Shown: positions 10,925-20,118 of the stretch, one piece after another
Numbering within the stretch: the first letter of the stretch is position 1
Layout: each line of letters begins with the position of its first letter
From: Pratylenchus scribneri
Taxonomy: Eukaryota; Nematoda; Chromadorea; Rhabditida; Pratylenchidae
Reading direction: 5' to 3'
Length of the DNA stretch: 64,000 nucleotides
Assembly (NCBI GenBank): GCA_030063045.1
Contig: JAQSEB010000181.1
Span: 744,001 to 808,000, forward strand
The notes under the pieces: generated by a model
Told to the model about the DNA's origin: nothing
Database searches by the model: none
What the model saw: the letters and a program-made list of their open reading frames with translations, nothing else
Made by a program: the position numbers and the translations under genes

Positions 10925-11482
10925 ATGGACCCAATGAAACCCGACCATATTGAATCAAGCATTAAAAGTGTCATCAATAGAGGACTACCCGAAGTCGACT
11001 TCTATGTCTCGGCAGGAGGAATTACTGTCAGTTCTGACAGATTGATTACAGCCCGATATGTACCATTCGATGTGCCCGGCAAATGTGTCCATTGCAAGTG
11101 CGATGGAGTAGAAATTGACTTCGCAGTGACCCCAGACGGTGTCACCTTCTTTTGTCCACGCATGAAACATATGAAATATGTGCAATTCGACAAGAAGGAA
11201 GAATTGAGCCAGCATTGTATCTTCCGTGTGAAGTGCAAAGGTAAAGTTTTCAATATACCAATGGCTGGAGGAGCCGAAACTGAAGAAGACGCATTATCAA
11301 CGATTAAAGAAGAAGAGGAGATAGCAGTGGACAAAATCAAGAAAAAGTTGCGATTTTCTTCACCAATTCCGGAAGTCAAAAAAGAAAAAGTGGATGAAAA
11401 GTCAGAAGAAGCCAAGTGGATCGAAAGAAAAATGTTTTTTTCCATAAGATATGAGAAAACTAATCTAATCGAAGATATATAA
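10925..11482 (+). CDS. Polinton early-type protein of unknown function
   Basis: 185 residues. It has a CVHCKC cluster near residue 55, further Cys at FFCPRMKH, QHCIF and VKC, an acidic stretch (KEEEEIAVD) near 135 and a Lys-rich tail. It is not recognised. Position (first rightward gene after a GC-box promoter) and general layout resemble the 185-residue protein at 20,723. It may bind zinc; the role is unknown. Its stop is 41 bp before the ATPase start, and a TATATAA motif overlapping its end (about 11,475) could serve the next gene. Confidence 0.7.
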   Translation: MDPMKPDHIESSIKSVINRGLPEVDFYVSAGGITVSSDRLITARYVPFDVPGKCVHCKCDGVEIDFAVTPDGVTFFCPRMKHMKYVQFDKKEELSQHCIFRVKCKGKVFNIPMAGGAETEEDALSTIKEEEEIAVDKIKKKLRFSSPIPEVKKEKVDEKSEEAKWIERKMFFSIRYEKTNLIEDI

Positions 11483-11483
11483 A
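11474..11483 (+). promoter_or_regulatory. late-type TATATAA box before the packaging ATPase gene
   Basis: GATATATAAAC is about 45 bp before the ATPase ATG. The same TATATAA core precedes the penton-like gene (14,305-14,313) and the membrane protein gene (about 18,397-18,405), without the G-rich boxes of the early-type promoters. Confidence 0.4.
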
Positions 11484-11522
11484 CTTGAAATATTGTTATT
11501 TCATATTCATATTATTTTTATA

Positions 11523-12185
11523 ATGATAAATAATCCTATATTCGAAAATAAAGATATTAAACTTCATATCCCCTTCTCTTTCATAATAAGTGGTCCTAGC
11601 TCTAGCGGCAAATCATCCTTCCTCCAAAAATTTATTAATCAGGCTGACAACCTGGTTAATCCTGCCCCTAAATCTATCTTATATTGTTACGGCGAATATA
11701 GTTCAACAGTCCCTACCCTCCAAAAAGCCGGTGTCACAGTCTACTCAGGTGTGCCTTCAGAGGAAATAATACAAAAACAACCCAAACCAGCATTAATAAT
11801 TCTTGATGACTTACTATATTCAATCAATGAAAGATATCTTTCAGAACTTACAACGAAAAAGTCACATCATCAGAATTTTGGTTTTATTTTTGTCACGCAA
11901 AACTTATTCGAGAAAAAACTTAAAGTCGCCAGACAAAACTCGATGTACTTCGTTTTGATGAGAGCACCAAATAGCGCCTTGGCTATCAGAAATTTAGGAC
12001 AACAATTGTTTCCCCGACAATTGGATTTTTTCTTAGAATCCTATAGATATGCCACCCGTGAGCCATATTCCTATTTATTTATCGATCTTCATCCATCGTC
12101 CGACCCAACCTTGAGGCTTAGGACAAACATATTTAAAGACGACCAAAATCCTTATACTATCTTCATTCCTAATAATAATGTCTAA
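11523..12185 (+). CDS. ATP: Polinton DNA-packaging ATPase (FtsK/HerA, A32-like)
   Basis: 220 residues from the first ATG at 11,523. Walker A is GPSSSGKSSF near residue 25, and Walker B is ALIILDDLL near residue 95. A conserved TTKKSHHQNFGFIFVTQNLF block (sensor region) follows, then the arginine-containing stretch MRAPNSALAIRNLG. In Polintons and related viruses this ATPase pumps DNA into the capsid. The length is typical for Polinton ATPases. The stop overlaps the start of the next gene by 8 bp, so the two are probably co-expressed. No lesion is visible. Confidence 0.93.
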   Translation: MINNPIFENKDIKLHIPFSFIISGPSSSGKSSFLQKFINQADNLVNPAPKSILYCYGEYSSTVPTLQKAGVTVYSGVPSEEIIQKQPKPALIILDDLLYSINERYLSELTTKKSHHQNFGFIFVTQNLFEKKLKVARQNSMYFVLMRAPNSALAIRNLGQQLFPRQLDFFLESYRYATREPYSYLFIDLHPSSDPTLRLRTNIFKDDQNPYTIFIPNNNV

Positions 12186-12555
12186 TAACAATGCCCAAAT
12201 CAGTCCACTTATTTATGAAAATATTGACTTTTTAAAATCAGTTGCTAAGACAAAATCTATAAATAAAAGAAAGAAAATATTGCGTAAAGCTACAACTTCA
12301 CAATTATTGTCTTTGGTGGAAATTAGTTTAAATATTCTTAAATCTCGATTTAAACTAACTGCGAGACAGAAGAATAGAATACTTCCATATACGGATTTTG
12401 TACGGAAATTAAGTCGAGTGAGATCAGAGAAAGGGGCAAGAAATTTAGTACAAAAAGGAGGCGGACCTGGACTTAAAGCTCTACCGGCAATTTTAACTCC
12501 AATTATTTTGGAAGTATTAAGAAATATTATTACAAAAGATAATGGCGGCCAATAG
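12178..12555 (+). CDS. small basic Polinton virion/core-like protein
   Basis: 125 residues, strongly basic N-terminal two thirds (KTKSINKRKKILRKATTSQL, LKSRFKLTARQKNR), then a glycine cluster KGGGPGL and a hydrophobic C-terminal helix. A short Arg/Lys-rich protein with a GG turn before a hydrophobic tail, placed after the ATPase, is a recurrent Polinton/adintovirus feature compared with adenoviral core proteins; that comparison is from memory of the family and is tentative. The start overlaps the ATPase end and the stop overlaps the next start. Confidence 0.75.
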   Translation: MSNNNAQISPLIYENIDFLKSVAKTKSINKRKKILRKATTSQLLSLVEISLNILKSRFKLTARQKNRILPYTDFVRKLSRVRSEKGARNLVQKGGGPGLKALPAILTPIILEVLRNIITKDNGGQ

Positions 12556-13207
12556 ATTTGTTTTAGTACCAGAAGATATTTACAAAGGCTTAACTTCAAG
12601 TGATACGGGAAATATTAATCTTGATTATTCTAAAAGAATGTTAGAAAATGTGAAAGACGAGAAGACGAATCCTACAATTAAAAATGCTCGATACAATCAA
12701 GAATTAAGAAGATATTTACATTTGAGAAAGGAACATGAAGTTAAACCTGTTAAAGTTGAAATAACAGGTGCGCCAGAATTAGCGACTATCGAAACAACAT
12801 CTAAGGCATCACAGAAACAGAAAATACCTAGTAAAACTCCATTTGTCCAATTCTCACCTATGATGGAACTTTCGAATGAATTTTTAATGAGAATGAATGC
12901 TAATCCTGACAAATATAGTGTGACCGCAGAAGGAAGGATTAAAAATGAACATGGTAAAATAATCGAAGGCAGTGATATGAAAAAATCTATTAATTGGATA
13001 ATATCGAATGAAAAAGGTCTTAGAACAGGACCGAGGCCGAAAGGAACAATAATTCTAGAGAATGTAATTAGAAGGGACGATGCCTTACTACAAATACTTC
13101 AGAATTTAAAGGCAAAAGATGAATCATTATCATTCCATTCCCCAGTTGGAACTTCTACTCCCAAAGGTAAATATAAGACGCCTTTTACTCCTTCTAAATG
13201 GAGTTAG
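12542..13207 (+). CDS. Polinton conserved-position protein of unknown function
   Basis: 221 residues between the core-like gene and integrase, overlapping both (14 bp and 10 bp). The N-terminal half is charged. The segment around TPFVQFSPMMELSNEFLMR is followed by NPDKYSVTAEGRIKNEHGK and a block WIISNEKGLRTGPRPKGT near residue 160. No enzymatic motif is recognised. The tight overlaps place it in the same transcription unit as ATPase and integrase. It could be a scaffold or virion protein; this is a guess. Confidence 0.7.
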   Translation: MAANRFVLVPEDIYKGLTSSDTGNINLDYSKRMLENVKDEKTNPTIKNARYNQELRRYLHLRKEHEVKPVKVEITGAPELATIETTSKASQKQKIPSKTPFVQFSPMMELSNEFLMRMNANPDKYSVTAEGRIKNEHGKIIEGSDMKKSINWIISNEKGLRTGPRPKGTIILENVIRRDDALLQILQNLKAKDESLSFHSPVGTSTPKGKYKTPFTPSKWS

Positions 13208-14301
13208 AAGAAAAAGAAAATATTTTAAAACGATTATACAATAACCCCAATTATCCTTCATCGTTTGCTGGTGTGGAACAGCTATGGATCGAAGCCAAAA
13301 AAGAAATACCACATATTAAAAAAAAGGAAATAAAAGAATGGTTGGAAGGAAGTCGAACGTATACTATTCATCGTCCAAGAAGGGTGAACTTCCCCCGACA
13401 GAAAACTATCCCCTCTGGATATATGACAGATGTCCAAGTTGATCTAGCAGATTTGCAAAAGTTATCAAAAGAGAATAATGGAATAAATTATGCTTTAATA
13501 GCCATAGATGTTTTAAGTAAACAAGTTTTCGGTGTTCCAGTGAAAAATAAAAATGCAAAGGATATGCTTATGGCTTTCAAAAATCTATTTGAACTAATGC
13601 CTATGAAGCCACACAGATTATTTTCTGATAAAGGGAAAGAATTTACAAATTCCGATTTGAAAATATTTTTTAAAGAAAACGATATTCAAAAGTTCACTCC
13701 TAATTCATCAACAGTTAAAGCATCATTAGCCGAAAGAGCCATACGAAATGTAAAACAAAGACTTTACCGTTACATGTCCCAAAAACAAACAGTTGAATGG
13801 GTACCGGCCTTGTCAAAAATAATTAATGGGATCAATAATTCTAAAAGCCGAACACATGGAATGAAACCATCCGAGGTCAATTTCGATAATGCTAAAGAAG
13901 TATGGGAAAAACTATATGGACCAAGAGAAAATCTGATTGAACCGGAAATTAAAAAATCACCCAAATTTAAAAAAGATGATTATGTTAGAATGAGTAAAAA
14001 TAAAGGCGTATTCCACAAAGGATATTTTCCATCTTGGAGTGACGAGATTCTACAAATTGACCAAGTAAAAAATCAGAATCCACATAGGTACAAAGTACGT
14101 GACCAACATGGAGAATTATTCAAAGGATACTTTTATGAGCCCGACCTTCAACGAGTGAGAAAAGATGAATCAACGACCTACAGAATAGAGAAGGTAATAA
14201 GAACAAAGAAAGTGAGTGGAAAGAAGAAATATTTCGTTAAATTTTATGATTACCCTAATCCTGAATGGATTAATGAATCCGATATTGCCCCCACTGATTA
14301 A
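13198..14301 (+). CDS. INT: Polinton integrase (rve, DD35E) with C-terminal chromodomain
   Basis: 367 residues. Catalytic acids of the retroviral-type integrase core are visible: D82 (QVDLADL), D144 (FSDKGKEFTN) and E179 (ASLAERAIRNVK), spaced 35 residues between the second and third, as in the family. The C-terminus (about residues 322-362: YRIEKVIRTKK, KKYFVKFYDYP, PEWINESDI) is a chromodomain, which in Polintons and some retroelements steers insertion to chromatin marks. It would insert element ends into host DNA with a short target duplication. The frame is intact throughout. The next gene starts 74 bp downstream after a TATATAA box. Confidence 0.95.
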   Translation: MELEEKENILKRLYNNPNYPSSFAGVEQLWIEAKKEIPHIKKKEIKEWLEGSRTYTIHRPRRVNFPRQKTIPSGYMTDVQVDLADLQKLSKENNGINYALIAIDVLSKQVFGVPVKNKNAKDMLMAFKNLFELMPMKPHRLFSDKGKEFTNSDLKIFFKENDIQKFTPNSSTVKASLAERAIRNVKQRLYRYMSQKQTVEWVPALSKIINGINNSKSRTHGMKPSEVNFDNAKEVWEKLYGPRENLIEPEIKKSPKFKKDDYVRMSKNKGVFHKGYFPSWSDEILQIDQVKNQNPHRYKVRDQHGELFKGYFYEPDLQRVRKDESTTYRIEKVIRTKKVSGKKKYFVKFYDYPNPEWINESDIAPTD

Positions 14302-14304
14302 TAT

Positions 14305-14313
14305 GTATATAAG
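14305..14313 (+). promoter_or_regulatory. late-type TATATAA box before the penton-like gene
   Basis: GTATATAAG is about 62 bp upstream of the ATG at 14,375, in the short gap after integrase. Confidence 0.4.
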
Positions 14314-14374
14314 CATTCATATTTTATAAATTGTTCATTTTATCATATTTATACAGATAAAATTTATATTCGAA

Positions 14375-16486
14375 ATGTCAAGTAATTATTATTTCGTTGT
14401 TTTACCAAGTGATGTCCCAGATTACCCTGATAATAAACCAAATAAATATCGAGTTCATCTCCCCAGAGCGATAGAATTTCAAGGAGGAAATTGGGTGTGT
14501 GGTCTTTACAGTATTCAATACCCTCAATCATGGGCTTCTACTATAGGAACTAATGAGTAACAATGGATACAAATATATTATAAAAATGGAACTTTCCGTA
14601 GTGTGAACATTCCTAAAACATCACAACAAACCCCAGAAGGTTTAAGTGAATATCTGAAATATGCTCTTTTGAACCAGTCATTGTTATCCCATAAAAATTT
14701 ACAAAATCGAAAACGAAGATTTATACATTTAAAAGACGAAGAGGAAAAGAGAATCCGAAGGGAAGCTACATCTGGAAATGAGAATGACTGGATCAATACT
14801 TTTTTTATCGAGCATCGGGAAGATTATTGGACACATATTCGAGAAGAAAGGAAAGTTTTCGAAACCTTGGAAAATACAATTAAAAATAAAATAAAGGAGA
14901 GCAATAATGAAGTCGATAGGAATAAGCATAAAAAAATATTAGAAGAAATTGAAGCTCTCAACGCTACATCAGATTCAATGCTACAGAGAATAAATTTGTT
15001 AGAGAAGGCTGCAAAAGATAAAGATGAAGAGAATAAAAGAATTGAAAATCAAATTGCTGAAGAATTTTTCCGAGTCTATCCTGAGCCCGAAAGATATAAT
15101 GAAAAAATTATAGAGGAAAGACTCAGATACATATCCATGGTTGAAGAGCTTCAACAAAAAGTTCAACTTTATAAGGATGCAAAAAGTTTGGAAAGAATAA
15201 AGGAATTGGATAATGAGACAAAAACTATCAGACAACGAATTAAGCTTCTTGAGAAAAATTTGAGAATAATTTCGAAAGCTATAATCCAAAAGGATTTGAA
15301 TAGGCCATATGACGATTATCAAAAGCAAAATAATGAAAAGAATTCTGAATTCGTAAATGATTTTTTCCAGAAAAATCCTGATTATTGGCCGGCGATAGGA
15401 AAACAATTTAAAATTTTGCAAGATACATACAAAGAAATCCGAGTAAAGAGAGAAACATTATTGGCTGCTGTAGTACCGGAAGAAAAAGATAATTTGAAAA
15501 AACAAATTGAAGATTTAAGAAAAATCGCCGAGTACAGAAGACATAGGTTTAACGCATTAGAATACGAAGCTAAAACAAGGGATGAACGGTCCCTACCTGA
15601 ATCACAAGCATTGACAGGGGGTTTATTACAACAAGTCCGTGAGAGATTAAAGAAGACAGAAGAAGAAGGTGAACAAAGCTCTCAAGAAACGGGTGGGCTA
15701 ATTCAACAAGTAAAAGAAAGGCTTGCTGAGGATACGGAAGAAGAGAAAATCCCTAAAGAAACGGGTGGTCTAATTCAACAAGTTAAAGAAAGGTTTGCTG
15801 AGGATGTGGAAGAAGAGAAAATTCCTAAAGAAACGGGTGGTCTAATTCAACAAGTTAAAGAAAGGTTTGCTGAGGATGCGGAAGAAGAGAAAATCCCTAA
15901 AGAAACGGGTGGTCTAATTCAGCAAGTAAAAGAGAGGCTCGCAGAGGTTAAGGAAGAAGAGAATACCCAAGAAACGGAGCCAAAAGGATTACTTGAAATT
16001 GTACGGCAGAGACTTATTCCTTTGGATGGGATTCCTGAAATTGAGTTTGAATATATTAAGAATATTGATCGTTATCAAATCAAATTTAATAATCCTGAAA
16101 TTAGCCACATAAATCTTTCAGAACAAATTGCTTACGTTGCTGGGTTTAAAGATGAAACACGTTATTATATAGAAAATGGAGAAATAGGTAAATATACTGT
16201 GGATTTACAAAGTGGCTATTCAAGCTTTGCGGTTTACGCTAATGGGCTGACTAGGAGTGTAATTCTTGGAAATTCGTTAAGCTCATTACTCAGGATAGTA
16301 GCTGTTGAAAAACAAGTCGGGGGCTATGTAGAAAGAGTGTATGACCAGCCTATGTTTATTCCTGTCCTGCCGCGTCAAATAAATGAAATTGAAATAGAAT
16401 TGAAGTGGTTGAATGGAAGATATATACCTTTCGATTATGGCACGGTACTAGTGACCTTAGTATTTAAGAAAGTCATAAATTTATAA
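14375..16486 (+). pseudogene. Polinton penton-like/minor capsid gene with coiled coil and internal repeats, interrupted by one in-frame TAA
   Basis: A single frame of 704 codons from the ATG at 14,375 to 16,486 is open except for TAA at 14,558-14,560 (codon 62). The first part has PSDVPDYPDNKPNKYRVHLP and ends WASTIGTNE; the reading continues directly after the stop with a domain-like segment (FRSVNIPKTSQQTPEGL). Next comes a long charged coiled coil (residues about 110-400). Then come tandem 24-residue repeats (ETGGLIQQVKERLAED plus EEEKIPK) at 15,610-15,975. A C-terminal beta-rich domain follows (IKFNNPEISHINLSEQIAYV, YERVYDQP-like region, WLNGRYIPF). That C-terminal block is typical of Polinton penton-like proteins. 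Either a nonsense mutation or a sequencing error; a downstream ATG at 14,603 could give a shorter product. Confidence 0.8.
15610..15975 (+). repeat. 72-bp coding tandem repeats in the penton-like gene
   Basis: Four close copies and one diverged first copy of a 24-codon unit beginning (E/L)TGGL(I/L)QQV(K/R)ER. The three central copies are nearly identical at DNA level, which implies recent expansion. Confidence 0.9.
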
Positions 16487-16559
16487 TTTATTTTCATTTG
16501 ATACAATTGTAATATAATATTATTGTTAAAATTTTTCATATTTGATAAAAATTTTAAAA

Positions 16560-17072
16560 ATGCATATTCCCTTCGACACAAGAACCGTGTCATTCGATGA
16601 TCATGTATTTCAAATAGGTGGAGGTTTAAATGAAGAAGATGATATTCTAAAAGAACCCTATACATATTATCGGGGAATAAACCCCTATCAAAGGGGCTAT
16701 GGTTTTACCAGACAAAATGGTGCCGGAATTGGAGATATTCTTCGCGGAATTTGGCGTTATATTTTACCTGTAATCAGGAGAGCAGGAACTTCCGTTGGAA
16801 AAGAAGCACTATCGACTGGAGAGAGAATATTAGATAAAATAGCAGAAGGAGGGAATGTCAAAGAAGCTATTATAGAAGAGGGAAAAAAAGGAATTGATAC
16901 TATTCTTGAAAAGGGTCGAAAACAGATTGGATCAGGGACTATAAAAAGGCGAAGAAAACCTATTGAAATACCCATTCATCAAACCATTATTGGAAGAAAG
17001 GTTATAAAACCACTTCCCAATTTAAAAATACCAAAAAAAAGAAAAAGGATAGATAATTTCGGTCTTTATTAA
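16560..17072 (+). CDS. Polinton pVI-like small virion protein
   Basis: 170 residues from the ATG at 16,560. An N-terminal 20-residue leader ends in FQIGGG, which fits the adenain cleavage consensus (M/I/L)xGG-x. A Gly-rich amphipathic segment follows (NGAGIGDILRGIWRYILPV), then a repeated Gly/Lys helix region and a strongly basic tail (KRRRKPIEI, PKKRKRID). This layout, a cleavable leader, a membrane-active amphipathic helix and a basic tail next to the capsid gene, resembles adenovirus pVI and the equivalent Polinton protein; the assignment rests on layout, not on a sequence match. It lies 10 bp before the capsid gene. Confidence 0.7.
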   Translation: MHIPFDTRTVSFDDHVFQIGGGLNEEDDILKEPYTYYRGINPYQRGYGFTRQNGAGIGDILRGIWRYILPVIRRAGTSVGKEALSTGERILDKIAEGGNVKEAIIEEGKKGIDTILEKGRKQIGSGTIKRRRKPIEIPIHQTIIGRKVIKPLPNLKIPKKRKRIDNFGLY

Positions 17073-17082
17073 TTAAATAAAT

Positions 17083-18390
17083 ATGACAACGTTTCATAAA
17101 ATCGATAGGGATTCTCCAAACGCCATTACCAATGCTCTTTCGATCTTTGATATTCCAAGTACAAATGTTACTGTCAGCTCTTCCTCATTTCGCGAATATT
17201 TAACACTTAACCCTCTAACCGATATTCCATATCATTTTAAAATTCATGCAAGCACTAATTACATTGATCTATCAAAATGTTACCTACTTATGGAATGTAG
17301 AATAAAGAAAAGGAATGCCGAAGGACTTCTGATTAATGTACCTGCTAATGAAGATGTATCTGTTTGCCAACTAATTGGGCATTCAATTTGGAAAAATTGT
17401 AGAATTTCTATTAATGGAACACAGGTGTTTGAAGGGAATTCTCTGATGGCCTACAAAAGTATTTTTGACTACGAATTAACCTATCCAACAACAACAAAAA
17501 CTTCCTATCTTAATGTCGCAGGCTATTATAAAGACGGAGATTCACAGACAGCAGGACCAGGATATGAAAATCGAAAACAGCTATTTGCTCAAAGTAAAAC
17601 AGTACAATTTATGTCAAAATTAGATGTTGATCTTGCTAATCAACCCAAATATTTGGTTAATCAGTGTGAAATTGACGTGGAATTGCTTCCTAACGATAGT
17701 AATTTTGTCATAATTACTGGTACCGATAACACTTATCATTTTGAAATCACTGGCTTGAAATTATATGTAAAAATGCTGGAATTAGTCGATTCATTGGCCT
17801 ATGATATCAATAAAAAACTTGAACTCAAACCGGCAAGATACCCTATGAGAAAAACGGCGATTAAATCTATGTTCATCGGAGAGGGCCATAGGGAATATAA
17901 TGCTTGTCTGTGGACCGATCAAATACCAAGAAGAGTGACTTTGGCATTGCTAAGCAACAAAGATTATGTAGGAGACCAGAAAACAAGTCCATTCAATTTT
18001 CAACCTTTCCACCTAAGGAGCATATCAATAATTGCAAACGGAGTAAACCACCCGGAAGCACCATATACATTAGATTTTCCAAATAAAAAATATGCACGGG
18101 CCTTCCACGACACAATGGACGCTATTGGATATGCAGGATCATTGGAAAGCAATGGAATAGACTTTAATTCATATGGAAATGGTTGGTGTATTTTTGTATT
18201 TAATCTGACTACATCAAAAGAAGACAGCGGTGACACTTTCGACTTGATTAAACCGGGTTCATGCCTAGTAAAATTATCTTTTAATCAAGAGGTACCCGAG
18301 GGAGGCATTGTACTCGTTGCTATGGCAGAGGTAGATTCATTATTGATGCTTGACAGAAACAGGACTATTTCCACGGATATAACAGTATAA
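17083..18390 (+). CDS. MCP: Polinton major capsid protein (double jelly-roll)
   Basis: 435 residues, intact. It follows the usual order for Polinton capsid proteins: a short N-terminus, then beta-rich segments typical of the first jelly roll (FREYLTLNPLTDIPYHFKI, YIDLSKCYLLMECRI, DVSVCQLIGHSIWKNCRI, INGTQVFEG, MAYKSIFDYEL) and a second jelly roll (KYLVNQCEIDVELLPND, FEITGLKLYVKMLEL, YPMRKTAIKS, RRVTLALLSNKDYVG, GSCLVKLSFNQEVPEGG). The product would form pseudo-hexameric capsomers. Position after the pVI-like gene and before the protease cluster is standard. No lesion was seen. Confidence 0.9.
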   Translation: MTTFHKIDRDSPNAITNALSIFDIPSTNVTVSSSSFREYLTLNPLTDIPYHFKIHASTNYIDLSKCYLLMECRIKKRNAEGLLINVPANEDVSVCQLIGHSIWKNCRISINGTQVFEGNSLMAYKSIFDYELTYPTTTKTSYLNVAGYYKDGDSQTAGPGYENRKQLFAQSKTVQFMSKLDVDLANQPKYLVNQCEIDVELLPNDSNFVIITGTDNTYHFEITGLKLYVKMLELVDSLAYDINKKLELKPARYPMRKTAIKSMFIGEGHREYNACLWTDQIPRRVTLALLSNKDYVGDQKTSPFNFQPFHLRSISIIANGVNHPEAPYTLDFPNKKYARAFHDTMDAIGYAGSLESNGIDFNSYGNGWCIFVFNLTTSKEDSGDTFDLIKPGSCLVKLSFNQEVPEGGIVLVAMAEVDSLLMLDRNRTISTDITV

Positions 18391-18396
18391 AATCCT

Positions 18397-18405
18397 ATAT
18401 ATAAA
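18397..18405 (+). promoter_or_regulatory. late-type TATATAA box
   Basis: TATATATAAAT lies 128 bp before the next ATG (18,533) in a gap of about 140 bp that is otherwise pure AT. Confidence 0.3.
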
Positions 18406-18532
18406 TACCCAATTTACTCATATTTATTTATGTTAAAAATTAAATTCCATCATATATTATTTACAATTTATTTTATTTTAATTTTTACAAAATACTATTA
18501 TTTTTTATTTCAATTTTTATAAAATAAATAAA

Positions 18533-18859
18533 ATGGATTTAAATAAGACAAATCAATCAGCAGAACTGATACAAGAAACGCCACAATTTATTCAATTTCC
18601 TACAATTCCTTTGTGTAAGGATATTTCCGACAAATCGATATATAGCACAATTTACTGCTATATTTTATTAGTATTGTATTTCTCAGTTATATTGACATTT
18701 CTAATTTGGCAAATCCGTTGGGTATTCCTGTGGTGGAAACGACATAAAGAGAATGGATTCGGATCAAATCAAGAAGATATTGAAATTCAACAGAATAACA
18801 GGAAGATTTTTTCAGGGTTGTTATCCAAGCGACCAAGTCCCGCAGATAAATCAACTTAA
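18533..18859 (+). CDS. Polinton small single-span membrane protein
   Basis: 108 residues with one strong hydrophobic span (about residues 42-65: YILLVLYFSVILTFLIW) followed by RWVFLWWKRHK, a basic, aromatic cytosolic border. The C-terminal third overlaps the protease start in another frame (18,753-18,859). It is not recognised. A membrane protein just upstream of the protease could serve assembly, exit or entry; no evidence here separates these. Confidence 0.6.
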   Translation: MDLNKTNQSAELIQETPQFIQFPTIPLCKDISDKSIYSTIYCYILLVLYFSVILTFLIWQIRWVFLWWKRHKENGFGSNQEDIEIQQNNRKIFSGLLSKRPSPADKST

Positions 18860-19202
18860 TTATCCCGCTTCTATTATCTTCAATTTAGACAATTCAAAAG
18901 AAGAAGGTTCACATTGGACGGGGGTTTTCATTGGTGGGAAGAACAAAGAAGTAAATTATTTCGACAGTTTAGCGATCGAACCAATAGGAGAAATAAAAAA
19001 GTTTTTAAATCAATATAATAATATAAAAAGAAACAAATACCCCTATCAATCACTAAATACAAGTGTATGTGGTCATTATTGTATAATTTTTATTTATTTT
19101 ATGTCCTTAGGTTATTCTTTTGAGAAATTTTTACAATTGTTAGATTCGACAGAAAATTCAGATTTATTCGTAAAAAATATTGTAAAACAAATGTTGAAAT
19201 AA
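18753..19202 (+). CDS. PRO: Polinton adenain-like cysteine protease
   Basis: 149 residues. The catalytic layout of adenovirus-type (C5) proteases is visible: His in SHWTGVFIGG near residue 50, Asp in VNYFDSL near 68, and the Gln/Cys block YQSLNTSVCGHYC near 110-122, where Q supplies the oxyanion hole and the first C of CGHYC is the nucleophile. In related viruses it matures capsid and core proteins. Its start lies within the preceding membrane-protein gene. Candidate substrates in this element are the pVI-like leader (IGGG) and the basic core-like protein (GGG). Length is slightly short but all motifs are present. Confidence 0.92.
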   Translation: MDSDQIKKILKFNRITGRFFQGCYPSDQVPQINQLNYPASIIFNLDNSKEEGSHWTGVFIGGKNKEVNYFDSLAIEPIGEIKKFLNQYNNIKRNKYPYQSLNTSVCGHYCIIFIYFMSLGYSFEKFLQLLDSTENSDLFVKNIVKQMLK

Positions 19203-20118
19203 AATTTATAAATATAAACAAATAATGAAAATTATTTTTTGTTCGTATATGGCATAGGATCCAATCCACTAGTGAATCATTTAGACTGTTACGTCATGGC
19301 GATCAACCATCCTTAAGAAAAGGCTTAACATTCTTAAAATACAGAAGGGCCATAGCACCATCCTTTGATGGCCATAGCTCACCTTCCGGATTATTTTGGG
19401 TAATCAACCACTCTTACTAAAATTAACATATATGAAATTAAGACCGAAACTTAAATACAGAAAAGATAACCAGAACTCCTCGACCCCCACTATCCCACCC
19501 GTCGATTTGTTCTGGCCTATCAATTCCGGATCATTTTGGCTTAGCCAAGGCGATCTACCCTCACTATAATGAAAACATTCTATGAAATGTATGAATTAAA
19601 TACAAGAAATGTAAGCGAAAACTTTATTTCACGGAAGACCGTTCCATAAAACAACGCATCCATTTCCGGTCTTTAATGGCGATACAACCCTTACTCACTA
19701 ATTAATTCTCACTAAGATTAAACCCTAATTTGATAATAATATTTTCTAATAAAACGATAAAACTCACTTACTTATTTTATTCTCACTAAGATTTAGGCCC
19801 TATTTTATTTGTTAATATTTCTTAATTTTGGTATAAATATTTTTCATCAAAAATTTTTTATTAAAATTTACCAAGAATTGGGGGACGTTACACTGACGAT
19901 CTTAATATCAGTGACACTCGCGAACCCCAAACACGAGGTCCTTAGCCGATGGTTTGGTAGGACTTCACTTTAATTCTTGGAAAATTTTAATTATTAATTT
20001 CATTTATTGTTCTATTTTAAATAAATTTAATTTCTAATTATATATTTATCATATAGTAATATTAGAAAGCTAACAATTAAATGAAAAATTTAAAAAGCTA
20101 ACAATTAAATGAAAAATT
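19203..20118. other. non-coding gap within the Polinton, partly structured
   Basis: No frame with coding character. The left part (19,240-19,700) has several short repeated strings (GGCCATAGC twice at 19,349-19,379, TTCCGGATTATTTTGG and TTCCGGATCATTTTGG at 19,384 and 19,525). The right part contains the strongly self-complementary segment listed separately, then AT-rich DNA with a tandem GCTAACAATTAAATGAAAAAT at 20,069-20,117. Confidence 0.6.
19861..19990. ncRNA. candidate structured RNA inside the Polinton
   Basis: A closing stem of two blocks pairs across the segment: TTAAAATTT (19,861-19,869) with AAATTTTAA (19,982-19,990) and CCAAGAATT (19,871-19,879) with AATTCTTGG (19,972-19,980), with one mismatch between blocks. 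Inside are further pairings: GGGG (19,881-19,884) with CCCC (19,925-19,928), CACTGA (19,891-19,896) with TCAGTG (19,908-19,913), and GTCCT (19,938-19,942) with AGGAC (19,959-19,963). The interior is GC-rich against AT-rich flanks. This multi-branched fold is seen only by pairing; no known RNA family was recognised and strand is unknown. Confidence 0.45.

Noticed and set aside
11002..11445. 147-codon minus-strand frame
   Set aside because: Antisense to the Polinton early gene at 10,925, which has the better promoter and Cys motifs.
14999..15421. 140-codon minus-strand frame rich in Ile/Leu/Phe
   Set aside because: Antisense of the coiled-coil part of the penton-like gene; hydrophobicity is a by-product of Lys/Glu codons.
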